Positions 30,574 to 38,618 of a stretch of DNA of 64,000 nucleotides are shown here, piece after piece (within the stretch, counting starts at the first letter, position 1; the number at the start of each line of letters is the position of its first letter). Source of the DNA: CAIWHR01 sp040007035 (lineage in GTDB: Bacteria > Pseudomonadota > Gammaproteobacteria > Burkholderiales > Casimicrobiaceae). The translations under genes and the position numbers were made by a program. The notes below the pieces were generated by a model. It did not search any database, was not told the DNA's origin, and worked only from the letters and a program-made list of their open reading frames with translations. The DNA lies in contig JBDTVU010000004.1 of the NCBI GenBank assembly GCA_040007035.1, positions 1-64,000 on the forward strand, given 5' to 3'.

Positions 30574-31677
30574 TCAAATGCGCATCGGCATCACGACGTA
30601 CTTGTAGTCGTCGCGATCCGGCACCGTGACCAGTGCGCTGGAGTTGGCGTCGCCGAAGGCAAGCTGCACGCGCTCGGTGGCGAGGTTCTGCAGCACGTCG
30701 AGCAGGTAGGTGATGTTGAAGCCGATGTCGAGTGCGTCGCCCTTGTAGGCGACCTCGAGCTCCTCCTCGGCCTCTTCCTGCTCGCTGTTCGTGCAGATGA
30801 TCTTCAGTTGGTCCGGCCCGAGCACCAGCCGCACGCCACGGAATTTCTCGTTGGACAGGATCGCCGCCCGCTGCAATGCGGCCAGCAACTCCGTGCGTGC
30901 AAAATCGAGCTGCTTGGCGTGGCCGGTCGGGATCACCCGGTTGTAGTCGGGGAACTTGCCGTCGACGACCTTGCTCACCAGCTCGACGTTGGCGAAGCGG
31001 AAACGGACCTGGTTCGCCAGCACGTCGATCGTGACCGGCTCGTCGCTGTCGGCGAGGAGCTTGCCGAGCTCGAGCACCGTCTTGCGCGGCAGGATCACTT
31101 CCTGCCGCTGATAGTTGCCGGCGACCACCAGGCTCGCCCACGAGAGCCGGTGACCATCGGTGGCCACCGCCTGCAGCGAGCCGCTGTCGATGACGAGCAG
31201 CATCCCGTTGAGGTAGTAGCGGATGTCCTGCTGCGCCATCGCGAACTCGACCGACTTCAGGAGTCCGCGCAGATCGCGCTGCGGCAACGCCAGCGTCTGC
31301 AATTGCTCCTCGCCGAGGGCGATCCGCGGGTAGTCGCCGGCCGGCAGCGTCTGCAGGTTGAAGCGCGAGCGGCTCGCGCGGACGGTCATCTTGCTGCCGC
31401 TCGCGTCGACAGTGACCAAAGCGTCGTCAGGCAGCGCGCGCAGCAGGTCCTGCAGCTTGCGCGCGGCCACCGTGACCGCCTGGGCTTCCTTGCCCGGAAG
31501 CTCGGCGCTGGCGGTGATCTGCATCTCGAGATCCGTCGCCGTCACGTGGAGGTGCCCGTCGCGGTGCTCGAGCAGGACATTCGCCAGAATCGGCAGCGTA
31601 TGGCGGCGCTCGACGATACCGGCTACCGCCTGCAACGGTTTCAACAGCGCGTCGCGCGCAATTTGCTTTAGTTGCAT
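30574..31677 (-). CDS. dnaN: DNA polymerase III beta subunit (sliding clamp)
   Basis: DnaN forms the dimeric ring that tethers polymerase III to DNA. The 367-residue length matches E. coli (366). It starts with MQLKQIARDALLKPLQAV, contains the conserved RRHTLPILANVLLE and YYLNGMLL...ATDGHRLS segments, and ends with the universal VVMPMRI. The start at 31677 lies in an AT-rich stretch. It is separated from dnaA by 273 bases that contain DnaA-box-like sites and a probable dnaN promoter. Confidence 0.98.
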   Translation of the reverse strand: MQLKQIARDALLKPLQAVAGIVERRHTLPILANVLLEHRDGHLHVTATDLEMQITASAELPGKEAQAVTVAARKLQDLLRALPDDALVTVDASGSKMTVRASRSRFNLQTLPAGDYPRIALGEEQLQTLALPQRDLRGLLKSVEFAMAQQDIRYYLNGMLLVIDSGSLQAVATDGHRLSWASLVVAGNYQRQEVILPRKTVLELGKLLADSDEPVTIDVLANQVRFRFANVELVSKVVDGKFPDYNRVIPTGHAKQLDFARTELLAALQRAAILSNEKFRGVRLVLGPDQLKIICTNSEQEEAEEELEVAYKGDALDIGFNITYLLDVLQNLATERVQLAFGDANSSALVTVPDRDDYKYVVMPMRI

Positions 31678-31772
31678 TGTTTAAACCGTATAACAGCTAA
31701 CAGGAGCCGGCCGGGATCCGGTACAACTCGAAAAGGCCGTTTGCCATCAGCGGGTTGAAGACGATTGGACCT

Positions 31773-31781
31773 TGTGGACAA
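31773..31781 (-). promoter_or_regulatory. DnaA box-like site in the dnaN leader
   Basis: The minus strand reads TTGTCCACA, one mismatch from TTATCCACA. It lies 96 bases upstream of the dnaN start, inside its probable transcribed leader. Confidence 0.5.
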
Positions 31782-31850
31782 CTCGGGTCGCAGCGGTGGA
31801 TCGTTTGGGGACTTTTCGCGGCGCCGACGAAAAGCCCGGACAACTGACAT

Positions 31851-31879
31851 ATTATACACGCGAAAGTCGCTATTTTCCA
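31851..31879 (-). promoter_or_regulatory. Probable dnaN promoter
   Basis: On the minus strand: -35 TGGAAA (31874-31879, four of six), 17-base spacer, and a perfect -10 TATAAT (31851-31856). The DnaA-box-like site at 31852-31860 covers the -10, which suggests control by DnaA. The leader to the dnaN ATG would be about 170 bases. Confidence 0.6.
31852..31860 (+). promoter_or_regulatory. DnaA box-like site over the dnaN promoter
   Basis: TTATACACG differs from the consensus TT(A/T)TNCACA only in the last base. It overlaps the perfect -10 hexamer of the probable dnaN promoter. Confidence 0.55.
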
Positions 31880-31950
31880 GCCCGGAAAGCGTCGTTCGAC
31901 GGTGGGAAATGGGGAGCGGCCGTTGCTGCTGCGCAATGGCCGGAAAACCG

Positions 31951-33318
31951 TCAGTTGCGGAGCACCTGGAGCAGGAAATTGACGTCGTGGTTGAGCTCCG
32001 GCACCGATTCGCGCAGTTTTGCGATCTGGCGGCACGCGTGGAGCACCGTCGTGTGGTCGCGGCCGCCGAAATTGTTGCCGATCTCCGGCAGCGAGAGTTG
32101 GGTCAGTTCCTTCGCCAGCGCCATCGCCACCTGACGCGGCCTGGCGATCGCGCGCGATCGCTTCTTCGAGTGCATGTCCGAGATCCGGATCTTGTAGTAA
32201 TCGGCGACCGTCTTCTGGATGTTCTCGACCGAGACCTGCCGGTTCTGCACGGCCAGCAGGTCGCGCAGCGCGTCCTTGGCGACGGCCAGCGTGATCTCCT
32301 GGCCGTGAAACGTCGCGTACGCGATGATCCGTTTCAGCGCGCCCTCGAGTTCGCGCACGTTCGAGCGAATGTGCTTGGCGATGAAGAACGCGACCTGCTC
32401 GTCGAGCTTCAATCCCGTCGACGCCGCCTTCGACAGCAGGATCGCGACCCGCATCTCGAGTTCGGGCGGCTCCAGCGCGACGGTCAGGCCCCAGCCGAAG
32501 CGCGAGATCAGCCGCTCCTCCATCCCCGAAATCTCCTTCGGGTAGGTGTCGCAGGTGATGACGACCTGCTTGTGAGCCTCGATCAGCGTATTGAAGAGGT
32601 AGAAGAATTCCTCCTGCGTCCGGCTCTTGCCGTTGAAGAACTGGATGTCGTCGATCAGCAGCAGGTCGAGCGATCGGTAGTGGCGCTTGAAATCGTCGAA
32701 CGCCTTGTGCTGGTAGGCGCGGACGACGTCGGACACGTAGGTCTCGGCGTGGATGTAGCGGATCTTCGCCGCCGGGTTCGCCGCGAGGATGTGGTTGCCG
32801 ATCGCCTGGACCAGGTGCGTCTTGCCGAGGCCGACGCCGCCGTAGACGAACAGCGGGTTGTACGAAGTCGGATGCTCGGCGACCTGGAGGCCCGCGGCCC
32901 GCGCGAGCTGGTTCGCCTTGCCGGAGACGAACGACGCGAACGTGAACGTCGGGTTGAGGCTGGTCGGATCGTGGCGACGTGGCAACGGGGCGGCCACCGG
33001 CGGGACGGTCGGCACGGCGGCGCGCGCGGGCGCGTCGCCGGCCGGGATCGCCTCGCGCGGGCGGGGCGAATCGGCGGCGGTGACACCGAGCGACAACGGG
33101 ACCACGCGACCCTCGGCGGCGGCGGCGAGTTGCCCGATCCGGTCGGCGAAGCGCTCCTTCACCCATTGCAGTACGAAGCGATTCGGCGCCAGCACGCGGT
33201 AGCCGTCTCCGGCCGGCTCGACGGCGAGCGGCTTGATCCAGGTGGCGAATTGCTGTGGGGTAAGTTCGTCGCGAAAGGCGTCGAGGCAACGCTGCCAGAA
33301 AATCGGGACGGCGGTCAT
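31951..33318 (-). CDS. dnaA: Chromosomal replication initiator DnaA
   Basis: DnaA binds DnaA boxes and opens oriC. The 455-residue product has the N-terminal domain (FWQRCLDAFRDELTPQQFATWI), a short proline-rich linker at about 85-115, the AAA+ domain with Walker A GGVGLGKTH (Lys166) and Walker B LLLIDDIQFF, and the C-terminal DNA-binding domain with the signature GGRDHTTVLHACRQI. The ATG at 33318 begins the normal N-terminus. A probable promoter lies about 180 bases upstream with a DnaA box on its -35, implying autoregulation. Confidence 0.98.
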   Translation of the reverse strand: MTAVPIFWQRCLDAFRDELTPQQFATWIKPLAVEPAGDGYRVLAPNRFVLQWVKERFADRIGQLAAAAEGRVVPLSLGVTAADSPRPREAIPAGDAPARAAVPTVPPVAAPLPRRHDPTSLNPTFTFASFVSGKANQLARAAGLQVAEHPTSYNPLFVYGGVGLGKTHLVQAIGNHILAANPAAKIRYIHAETYVSDVVRAYQHKAFDDFKRHYRSLDLLLIDDIQFFNGKSRTQEEFFYLFNTLIEAHKQVVITCDTYPKEISGMEERLISRFGWGLTVALEPPELEMRVAILLSKAASTGLKLDEQVAFFIAKHIRSNVRELEGALKRIIAYATFHGQEITLAVAKDALRDLLAVQNRQVSVENIQKTVADYYKIRISDMHSKKRSRAIARPRQVAMALAKELTQLSLPEIGNNFGGRDHTTVLHACRQIAKLRESVPELNHDVNFLLQVLRN

Positions 33319-33499
33319 GCGGAAAGTGATCCTTGGCGGCGGTGGGACGCTTCGGCGGGCAGGCCCCAAGCGGGAGAAAAGCGCTACCCGTGGCTGCGCG
33401 CGGGGCGGCGGGTCATCGAAGCGAGAGTCGCGATCCGGCCGGCACGTACGACAACCGGCTTGCGGTCGGGCGGCGGGCGGCAATCCCCTGTTGGGGTCG

Positions 33500-33528
33500 A
33501 TTGTAGCGCCCCCTCGCCAAGTTATCCA
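33500..33528 (-). promoter_or_regulatory. Probable dnaA promoter
   Basis: On the minus strand: -35 TGGATA (33523-33528, four of six), 17-base spacer, -10 TACAAT (33500-33505, five of six). The -35 lies inside a perfect DnaA box. Transcription would start near 33493, giving a leader of about 175 bases. The 348-base spacer from 33319 to 33666 otherwise holds the rpmH promoter and no gene. Confidence 0.6.
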
Positions 33529-33530
33529 CA
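33522..33530 (+). promoter_or_regulatory. Perfect DnaA box between dnaA and rpmH
   Basis: TTATCCACA, an exact consensus DnaA box. It overlaps the -35 of the probable dnaA promoter on the other strand and lies 55 bases upstream of the rpmH -35. Confidence 0.85.
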
Positions 33531-33585
33531 GGCCGCCCGGAATTGGCGTGGCAAGGGCGTCGCCGTCGATTGCGGCATGGAATCG

Positions 33586-33614
33586 TTGACAAAGGGGGGT
33601 TAACGCGTTTAAAT
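33586..33614 (+). promoter_or_regulatory. Promoter of the rpmH operon
   Basis: A perfect -35 TTGACA at 33586-33591, 17-base spacer, and -10 TTAAAT at 33609-33614 (TAAATA is an alternative with 18). It stands in the only AT-rich patch before rpmH and would start transcription about 45 bases before its ATG. Confidence 0.78.
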
Positions 33615-33624
33615 ATAAGGCTTT

Positions 33625-33650
33625 TTCGCCACCTCTTCGCCACCTCTTCG
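33625..33650 (+). repeat. 11-bp tandem repeat in the rpmH leader
   Basis: The unit TTCGCCACCTC occurs at 33625-33635 and 33636-33646, followed by a partial TTCG. It lies in the untranslated leader of the rpmH mRNA, downstream of the promoter. No function can be assigned. Confidence 0.8.
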
Positions 33651-33666
33651 TTTAAGGCAGCCGATC

Positions 33667-33801
33667 ATGAAACGCACGTACCAGCCTTCCGTCGTCAAGC
33701 GCAAGCGGACCCACGGCTTCCGCGCCCGGATGAAGTCCGTCGGCGGCCGCAAGGTCCTCTCGGCCCGGCGCGCCAAGGGCCGCGCGCGGCTGGCGCCCTG
33801 A
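33667..33801 (+). CDS. rpmH: 50S ribosomal protein L34
   Basis: L34 is a small basic protein of the large subunit. The 44-residue product reads MKRTYQPSVVKRKRTHGF and continues to the usual RAKGR tail, a full match to the family. The ATG is preceded by AAGG. Its stop TGA overlaps the CTG at which rnpA appears to begin. It heads the operon rpmH-rnpA-yidD-yidC-mnmE. Confidence 0.98.
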   Translation: MKRTYQPSVVKRKRTHGFRARMKSVGGRKVLSARRAKGRARLAP

Positions 33802-34169
33802 CCGACGCGCCGACGCCGGGCGGTGGCGCCCGTCGTTTCCGGCTGACGGGGGCCGGCGCCTACGAGGCGCTGTTCCGCCACGCCCGCCGGCGCGACGGAG
33901 ATTTCGTCCAACTGCTGTCGATGCCGGCGTCGCGGGTCCCGGGCCGTGCCGGCTTCGTCCTCGCGCGGAAGGCGTTGCCGCGTGCGGTCGACCGCAACCG
34001 GATCCGGCGGCTGTTCCGTGAAGCGCTGCGCCGCGCGCGCCCCGCGATCGAAGCCCACGACGTGATCCTGCGCCTGAAGCGCGGCTGCCCGCGCACGCAG
34101 TTCCGGGCGGTCGGTGCCGAAGCCGGCCGGTTGCTGGCGGCGCTCGCCGCCGAGACCCCGGCGCGATGA
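33798..34169 (+). CDS. rnpA: Ribonuclease P protein component
   Basis: RnpA is the protein cofactor of RNase P, which matures tRNA 5' ends. The domain starts at RRFRL and includes the RNR motif (RAVDRNRIRRLFREALRRAR). Start choice is unusual: within the transcript there is no in-frame ATG, GTG or TTG before the domain. A CTG at 33798, overlapping the rpmH stop by the CTGA pattern, gives 123 residues, the family's length. The first in-frame ATG (33920) would cut away conserved sequence, and in-frame TTGs at 33543 and 33570 lie upstream of the promoter. The stop overlaps the yidD ATG. Confidence 0.85.
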   Translation: MTDAPTPGGGARRFRLTGAGAYEALFRHARRRDGDFVQLLSMPASRVPGRAGFVLARKALPRAVDRNRIRRLFREALRRARPAIEAHDVILRLKRGCPRTQFRAVGAEAGRLLAALAAETPAR

Positions 34170-34375
34170 AGGCGGTGCTGCTGGCGCTGATCCGCGCCTA
34201 CCAATATCTGCTGCGGCCGCTGCTCGGCGCCAATTGCCGCTTCTATCCAAGCTGTTCCGAATACGCCCGCGAGGCGATCGGCAAGCACGGCGCGCTGCGC
34301 GGCACATGGCTCGCGGTGCGCCGCATTTCACGCTGTCACCCGTATCATCCGGGTGGCTACGACCCGGTACCCTGA
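34166..34375 (+). CDS. yidD: Membrane protein insertion efficiency factor YidD
   Basis: A 69-residue protein with the YidD pattern: amphipathic N-terminal helix (LIRAYQYLLRPLLG), then CRFYPSCSEYAREAI and the end motif RCHPYHPGGYDPVP. YidD helps YidC-dependent membrane insertion. Its ATG overlaps the rnpA stop (ATGA), so translation is probably coupled. yidC follows. Confidence 0.97.
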   Translation: MKAVLLALIRAYQYLLRPLLGANCRFYPSCSEYAREAIGKHGALRGTWLAVRRISRCHPYHPGGYDPVP

Positions 34376-34442
34376 CCGCCCCTCCCGCCCACTCTCCTCG
34401 CCGTTCACGCGTCATTGCGCGAACGCCGTTACGCCAGGCCCC

Positions 34443-36173
34443 ATGGATACGCAACGTCTTGTCCTTTTCGTGATCTTCTCGTTCTCCGCCCTGTTCCTTT
34501 GGGAGGCCTGGCAGAAGGAGCAGCGGCCCGCGCCAGCGCCGACGGCGGCGGTTGCGCCCAAAGCGGGGGCCGCGACGCCGCCGGGGGGTGACGTGCCGTC
34601 GCCGTCCGCTCCGGCGGCAGTTCCGCCGTCCGCGGCGAGCGCAGGCGCCCCGGCCGTTCCTGGCGCGCCGCCGGCAGGAACGACGGCTCCGGCGACCGCC
34701 GGCCGCCAGATCACGATCAAGACCGACCTCTACACGGCACAGATCGACACCATCGGCGGCGTCGTCACGCAAGTCGCGCTCGACCGGCACCGCGACGCGC
34801 AGGACACCGCGAAGCCCTACTACGTGCTGCAACGCACCGCCGAGCGGACCGCGCTCGCGCAGTCGGGTCTCCTCGGCGACGGGATGCCGAACCATCGCAC
34901 CGTCTACGAAGCGCTGCCAGGCCCGCGCGAGCTTCTGCCCGGCGCCGACAGCGTCGAGCTGCGGCTGCAGGCCACCGCCGCGAACGGCGACAAGGTCGTG
35001 CAGCTGATGACGTTCCATCGCGACAGCTACGTCATCGACGTTGCCTACGACGTGACCAACGCCACCGCGGCGCCGATCACGCCGTTCGCGTACTTCCAGT
35101 TCACCCGCGACATGAAGACGCCGGGGTTCCAGAACTCGATGGCGCCGGTCGCGTACACAGGGCCGGTGATCTACAACGACACCGACAAGTTCAAGAAGGT
35201 CGATTTCGGCGAGCTCGACAAGCTCGCCGGCGACACGACGCGCAAGCTGCCGTACACGAAGAACACCGACAACGGCTGGGTGGCGATGGCCGAGCACTAC
35301 TTCGTCGTCGCATGGTTGCCCGCCGACGAGCCGAAAGCGCAGCGCGAGTTCTTCGCCCGCAAGCAGGACGGCGGCCTGTACTCCGTCGGCGTCATCCTGC
35401 CGATGGGGACGATCGCCCCCGGCGCCACCGGTGCTGTCCGCGTCCCGCTTTATGTCGGGCCGGAGGACCAGGACCAGCTGGCGAAGCTCGCCAAGGGGCT
35501 CGACCTCGTCGTCGACTACGGCATCTTCACCGTGATCGCCGCGCCGCTGTTCTGGCTGCTGAAGTGGCTGCACGGCATCATCGGCAACTGGGGCTGGGCG
35601 ATCATTGCGATGACGATCATCATCAAGAGCGCGTTCTATCCGCTGAATCACGCCAGCGCGCGGTCGATGGCGAAGATGAAGGTGATCGGGCCGAAGCTCA
35701 AAGCGCTGCAGGAGCAGTACGCGAACGACAAGCAGCAGCTGCAGATGAAGATGATGGAGATGTACAAGACGGAGAAGATCAACCCGCTCGGCGGCTGTCT
35801 GCCGATCCTGGTCCAGATCCCCGTGTTCATCGCGCTGTACTGGGTGCTGCTGTCGGCGGTCGAGCTGCGCCACGCGCCCTGGATCGGCTGGATCCACGAC
35901 CTGTCGGCGCCCGACCCCTGGTACGTGCTGCCCGTCATCTACGCGATCACCGCGTATCTGCAGGTGAAGCTGTCACCGACGCCGATCTCCGACCCGGTGC
36001 AGGCGAAGGTGATGCAGATCATGCCGATCGCGTTCTCGGTGATGTTCATCTTCTTCCCGGCCGGCCTCGTGTTGTACTGGCTGATCAACAACTGCATCCA
36101 GATCTTCCAGCAGTGGCACATGAACCGGGTGCTGGAGAAGGAAGCGGCAGTCGCGGTGGCCAAGCGGCGCTGA
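34443..36173 (+). CDS. yidC: Membrane protein insertase YidC
   Basis: YidC inserts and folds inner-membrane proteins, with or without the Sec translocon. The 576-residue product has an N-terminal membrane anchor (RLVLFVIFSFSALFLWEAW), a Pro/Ala-rich linker, the large periplasmic P1 domain at about 95-350, and the conserved C-terminal five-helix core (YGIFTVIAAPLFWLLKWLHG, then NPLGGCLPILVQIPVFIALYWVL). ATP synthase c subunit is a classic YidC substrate, and that operon is also in this window. The ATG at 34443 directly precedes the anchor. Confidence 0.98.
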   Translation: MDTQRLVLFVIFSFSALFLWEAWQKEQRPAPAPTAAVAPKAGAATPPGGDVPSPSAPAAVPPSAASAGAPAVPGAPPAGTTAPATAGRQITIKTDLYTAQIDTIGGVVTQVALDRHRDAQDTAKPYYVLQRTAERTALAQSGLLGDGMPNHRTVYEALPGPRELLPGADSVELRLQATAANGDKVVQLMTFHRDSYVIDVAYDVTNATAAPITPFAYFQFTRDMKTPGFQNSMAPVAYTGPVIYNDTDKFKKVDFGELDKLAGDTTRKLPYTKNTDNGWVAMAEHYFVVAWLPADEPKAQREFFARKQDGGLYSVGVILPMGTIAPGATGAVRVPLYVGPEDQDQLAKLAKGLDLVVDYGIFTVIAAPLFWLLKWLHGIIGNWGWAIIAMTIIIKSAFYPLNHASARSMAKMKVIGPKLKALQEQYANDKQQLQMKMMEMYKTEKINPLGGCLPILVQIPVFIALYWVLLSAVELRHAPWIGWIHDLSAPDPWYVLPVIYAITAYLQVKLSPTPISDPVQAKVMQIMPIAFSVMFIFFPAGLVLYWLINNCIQIFQQWHMNRVLEKEAAVAVAKRR

Positions 36174-36186
36174 CGCAGCCCGCGGC

Positions 36187-37563
36187 ATGACGCCGTCGCC
36201 GGACACGATCGCCGCAATCGCGACGCCGCCGGGGCGCGGCGGCGTCGGCGTGATCCGCGTCTCGGGCGCCGGCGTGCCGGCGGTGATCGCGGGCATCGTC
36301 GGGCGCCCGCTCGTTCCCCGGCGCGCAACGGTGGCGGCGTTCCGCGGCGCGAGCGGCGAGACGATCGACCAAGGTCTCGCCGTTCACTTTCCGGCGCCGC
36401 ACTCCTACACCGGCGAGCACGTGTTCGAGCTGCACGGCCACGGCGGCCCGGCGGTGCAGGCGCTCCTGCTCGGCCGCTGCGTCGAGCTCGGCGCGCGACT
36501 GGCCGCGCCGGGCGAATTCACGCAGCGGGCGTTCCGGAACGGCAAGCTCGACCTGGCGCAGGCCGAAGGCGTGGCCGACCTCATCGAGGCGGCGACGGCC
36601 ACCGCGGCACGGGCCGCCGCGCGCAGCCTCACCGGGGCGTTCTCGCGCGAGATCCGCGCGCTCGTCGACGCGCTGATCGAGCTGCGGACGTTCACCGAAG
36701 CGACGCTCGATTTTCCCGACGAGGACGTCGACTTCCTTCGCGCGGCCGACGCCCGCGGCAAGCTGGCGGCAATCCGCGCACGGGTGGCCGCGGTCGCCGC
36801 GCGGGCGAAGCAGGGCGCGTTGCTGCGCGACGGGCTCACCGTCGTGCTTGCCGGGCGGCCGAACGTCGGCAAGTCGAGCCTGCTGAACCGGCTCGCCGGC
36901 GAGGACGTCGCGATCGTCACCGCCATCGCCGGCACGACGCGTGACGCGCTGCGCTCGCAGATCGAGATTCACGGCATTCCGCTGACCGTCGTCGACACCG
37001 CCGGGCTGCGGCCGACCGACGACCCGATCGAGACGCTCGGCATCGAACGCGCGTGGGGTGCGCTCTCGCACGCGGACCTCGCGCTGGTGATCGTCGACGC
37101 GAGCGCCGATGGCGGCGACATCGACCCCGCCGACACCGCGATTCTCGGGCGGTTGCCGGATGCGCTGCCGCGGCTCGTCGTCCACAACAAGATCGACCTC
37201 GTCGCGCTGCCAGCGCACGCGGAGACCCGCGCCGACGGCGGCACCGCGCGCCGGCACGTCTTCCTGTCGGCGAAGACCGGCGACGGCGTCGACGTGCTGC
37301 GGCAGGAAGTTCTCGCGCTGACCGGTGCGCACGAGGACATGGAGGGAACGTTTCTGGCGCGCGAACGGCACCTTGCCGCGCTCGCCGAATCCGACGTGCA
37401 TCTGGCTGCGGCTGCGCAGCACCTCGTCGCCGCGGCCCCGCCGCTCGAGCTCTTCGCCGAGGAACTCCGCGAAGCGCAGGGTGCGCTCGCCGCGATCACC
37501 GGCGAGTTCACCGCCGACGACCTGCTCGGCGTCATCTTCTCGCGTTTCTGCATCGGCAAATGA
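36187..37563 (+). CDS. mnmE: tRNA modification GTPase MnmE
   Basis: MnmE with MnmG installs the cmnm5 group on wobble uridines of several tRNAs. The 458-residue product has the N-terminal tetrahydrofolate domain (IAAIATPPGRGGVGVIRVSG), a helical domain, an embedded GTPase domain (GRPNVGKSSLLN, DTAGLR, NKID) and the C-terminal CIGK end containing the essential cysteine. It starts 13 bases after yidC. Its stop overlaps the next gene's ATG. The partner mnmG lies 5.3 kb downstream. Confidence 0.98.
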   Translation: MTPSPDTIAAIATPPGRGGVGVIRVSGAGVPAVIAGIVGRPLVPRRATVAAFRGASGETIDQGLAVHFPAPHSYTGEHVFELHGHGGPAVQALLLGRCVELGARLAAPGEFTQRAFRNGKLDLAQAEGVADLIEAATATAARAAARSLTGAFSREIRALVDALIELRTFTEATLDFPDEDVDFLRAADARGKLAAIRARVAAVAARAKQGALLRDGLTVVLAGRPNVGKSSLLNRLAGEDVAIVTAIAGTTRDALRSQIEIHGIPLTVVDTAGLRPTDDPIETLGIERAWGALSHADLALVIVDASADGGDIDPADTAILGRLPDALPRLVVHNKIDLVALPAHAETRADGGTARRHVFLSAKTGDGVDVLRQEVLALTGAHEDMEGTFLARERHLAALAESDVHLAAAAQHLVAAAPPLELFAEELREAQGALAAITGEFTADDLLGVIFSRFCIGK

Positions 37564-38618
37564 CGGCCCGCGCCGCGTTGCCATCGGCCGCCGGGCTCGG
37601 GCTCGGCGCGCTCGCGGGATGGGCGTGCAGCCGGATCGGGACGCCGATCCCGTGGATGCTGGGCCCGCTGTTCACGCTCGCGCTGCTGCGCGTCGGCGGC
37701 GCGAACGTCGCCTCGCCGCCGGGCGGCCGGCACATCGGCCAGTGGATCATCGGCACGGCGCTCGGCCTCTATTTCACGCCGCAGGTGGTCCGCGACGTCG
37801 CCGGATTCTGGGGGCTGCTCGCCGCCGGCGCCGCGTTCGCCATCGCGCTGGGCTATGTGACCGGGCTGCTGCTCGCGCGTCTCGCCGGCATCGACCGCAC
37901 GACCGGCGTGTTCGCCTGCGTGCCGGGCGGCGCTGCGGAAATGGCGGTGCTGGGCGAGCGCTTCGGCGCGCGCGTCGATCGCGTCGCCGCGGCGCAGAGC
38001 CTGCGCATCGTGATCGTCGTCGCCATCGTGCCGGCCGCGTACACGCTGCTCGACGTCCACGGCGCGGACCGCTACGCGCCCGGCATCGCGAACTTCGACG
38101 TCGCCGGGTTCGCGTTGCTGATGGCCGCCACACTTGCCGGCAGCGCCGTGGCGCAGTGGCTGCGAACGCCCAACGCGTTCGTGCTGGGCTCGCTCGCCGT
38201 CGCGATCCCGTTGACGGCGATGGAAGTAAATCTGTCGGCGGTGCCGACCGTGGTGTCGAACGCTGGACAGTGCCTGCTCGGCACCGCGTTGGGCGCGCGC
38301 TTCCAGCCCGATTTCCTGCGCGGCGCGCCGCGGTTCGTCGGCGCCGTCGGCGCCACCGTCCTCGCGGCAATCGCGCTCTCCGCTGCGTTCGGCTGGGCGC
38401 TTGCACGGCTGTCCGGGCTGCACCCGGCGACGCTGGTCCTCGGCACGGCGCCGGGCGGCATCGCCGAGATGTGCATCACGGCGAAGGTGCTGCAGCTCGG
38501 CGTGCCGCTCGTCACGGCGTTCCACGTGACGCGCGTCGTCGCGCTGCTGCTGCTCACGGCGCCGGTCTATGCGCGGCTGCGCGACTTGCGACGGCGGCGA
38601 AAGGAGCGATCGAGATGA
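37560..38618 (+). CDS. AbrB-family membrane protein, putative transporter
   Basis: A 352-residue, highly hydrophobic protein with about ten membrane segments in two similar halves. Each half contains the family motif around PGG(A/I)AEM (CVPGGAAEMAVLG and GTAPGGIAEMCITAK). The family (once called ammonia-monooxygenase-like) is thought to be a transporter; substrate unknown. ATG at 37560 overlaps the mnmE stop and its own stop overlaps the tam start, so all three are probably translated in a coupled way. Confidence 0.87.
   Translation: MTARAALPSAAGLGLGALAGWACSRIGTPIPWMLGPLFTLALLRVGGANVASPPGGRHIGQWIIGTALGLYFTPQVVRDVAGFWGLLAAGAAFAIALGYVTGLLLARLAGIDRTTGVFACVPGGAAEMAVLGERFGARVDRVAAAQSLRIVIVVAIVPAAYTLLDVHGADRYAPGIANFDVAGFALLMAATLAGSAVAQWLRTPNAFVLGSLAVAIPLTAMEVNLSAVPTVVSNAGQCLLGTALGARFQPDFLRGAPRFVGAVGATVLAAIALSAAFGWALARLSGLHPATLVLGTAPGGIAEMCITAKVLQLGVPLVTAFHVTRVVALLLLTAPVYARLRDLRRRRKERSR

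Larger units (their letters stand above)
31678..31950. other. Candidate oriC part in the dnaA-dnaN spacer
   Basis: This 273-base spacer has no credible gene. It is locally richer in A and T than its surroundings (for example 31678-31700 and 31841-31860) and holds two DnaA-box-like sites (31773-31781 and 31852-31860) plus a probable dnaN promoter. Gene directions diverge around 31.7-33.6 kb. Origins of related bacteria lie beside dnaA, either here or between dnaA and rpmH; a perfect DnaA box is in that second spacer, so both stay open. Confidence 0.5.

Noticed and set aside
38519..38536. A second parS-like core GTTCCACGTGAC in the AbrB-family gene.
   Set aside because: The right arm does not match the consensus, so it is likely chance.
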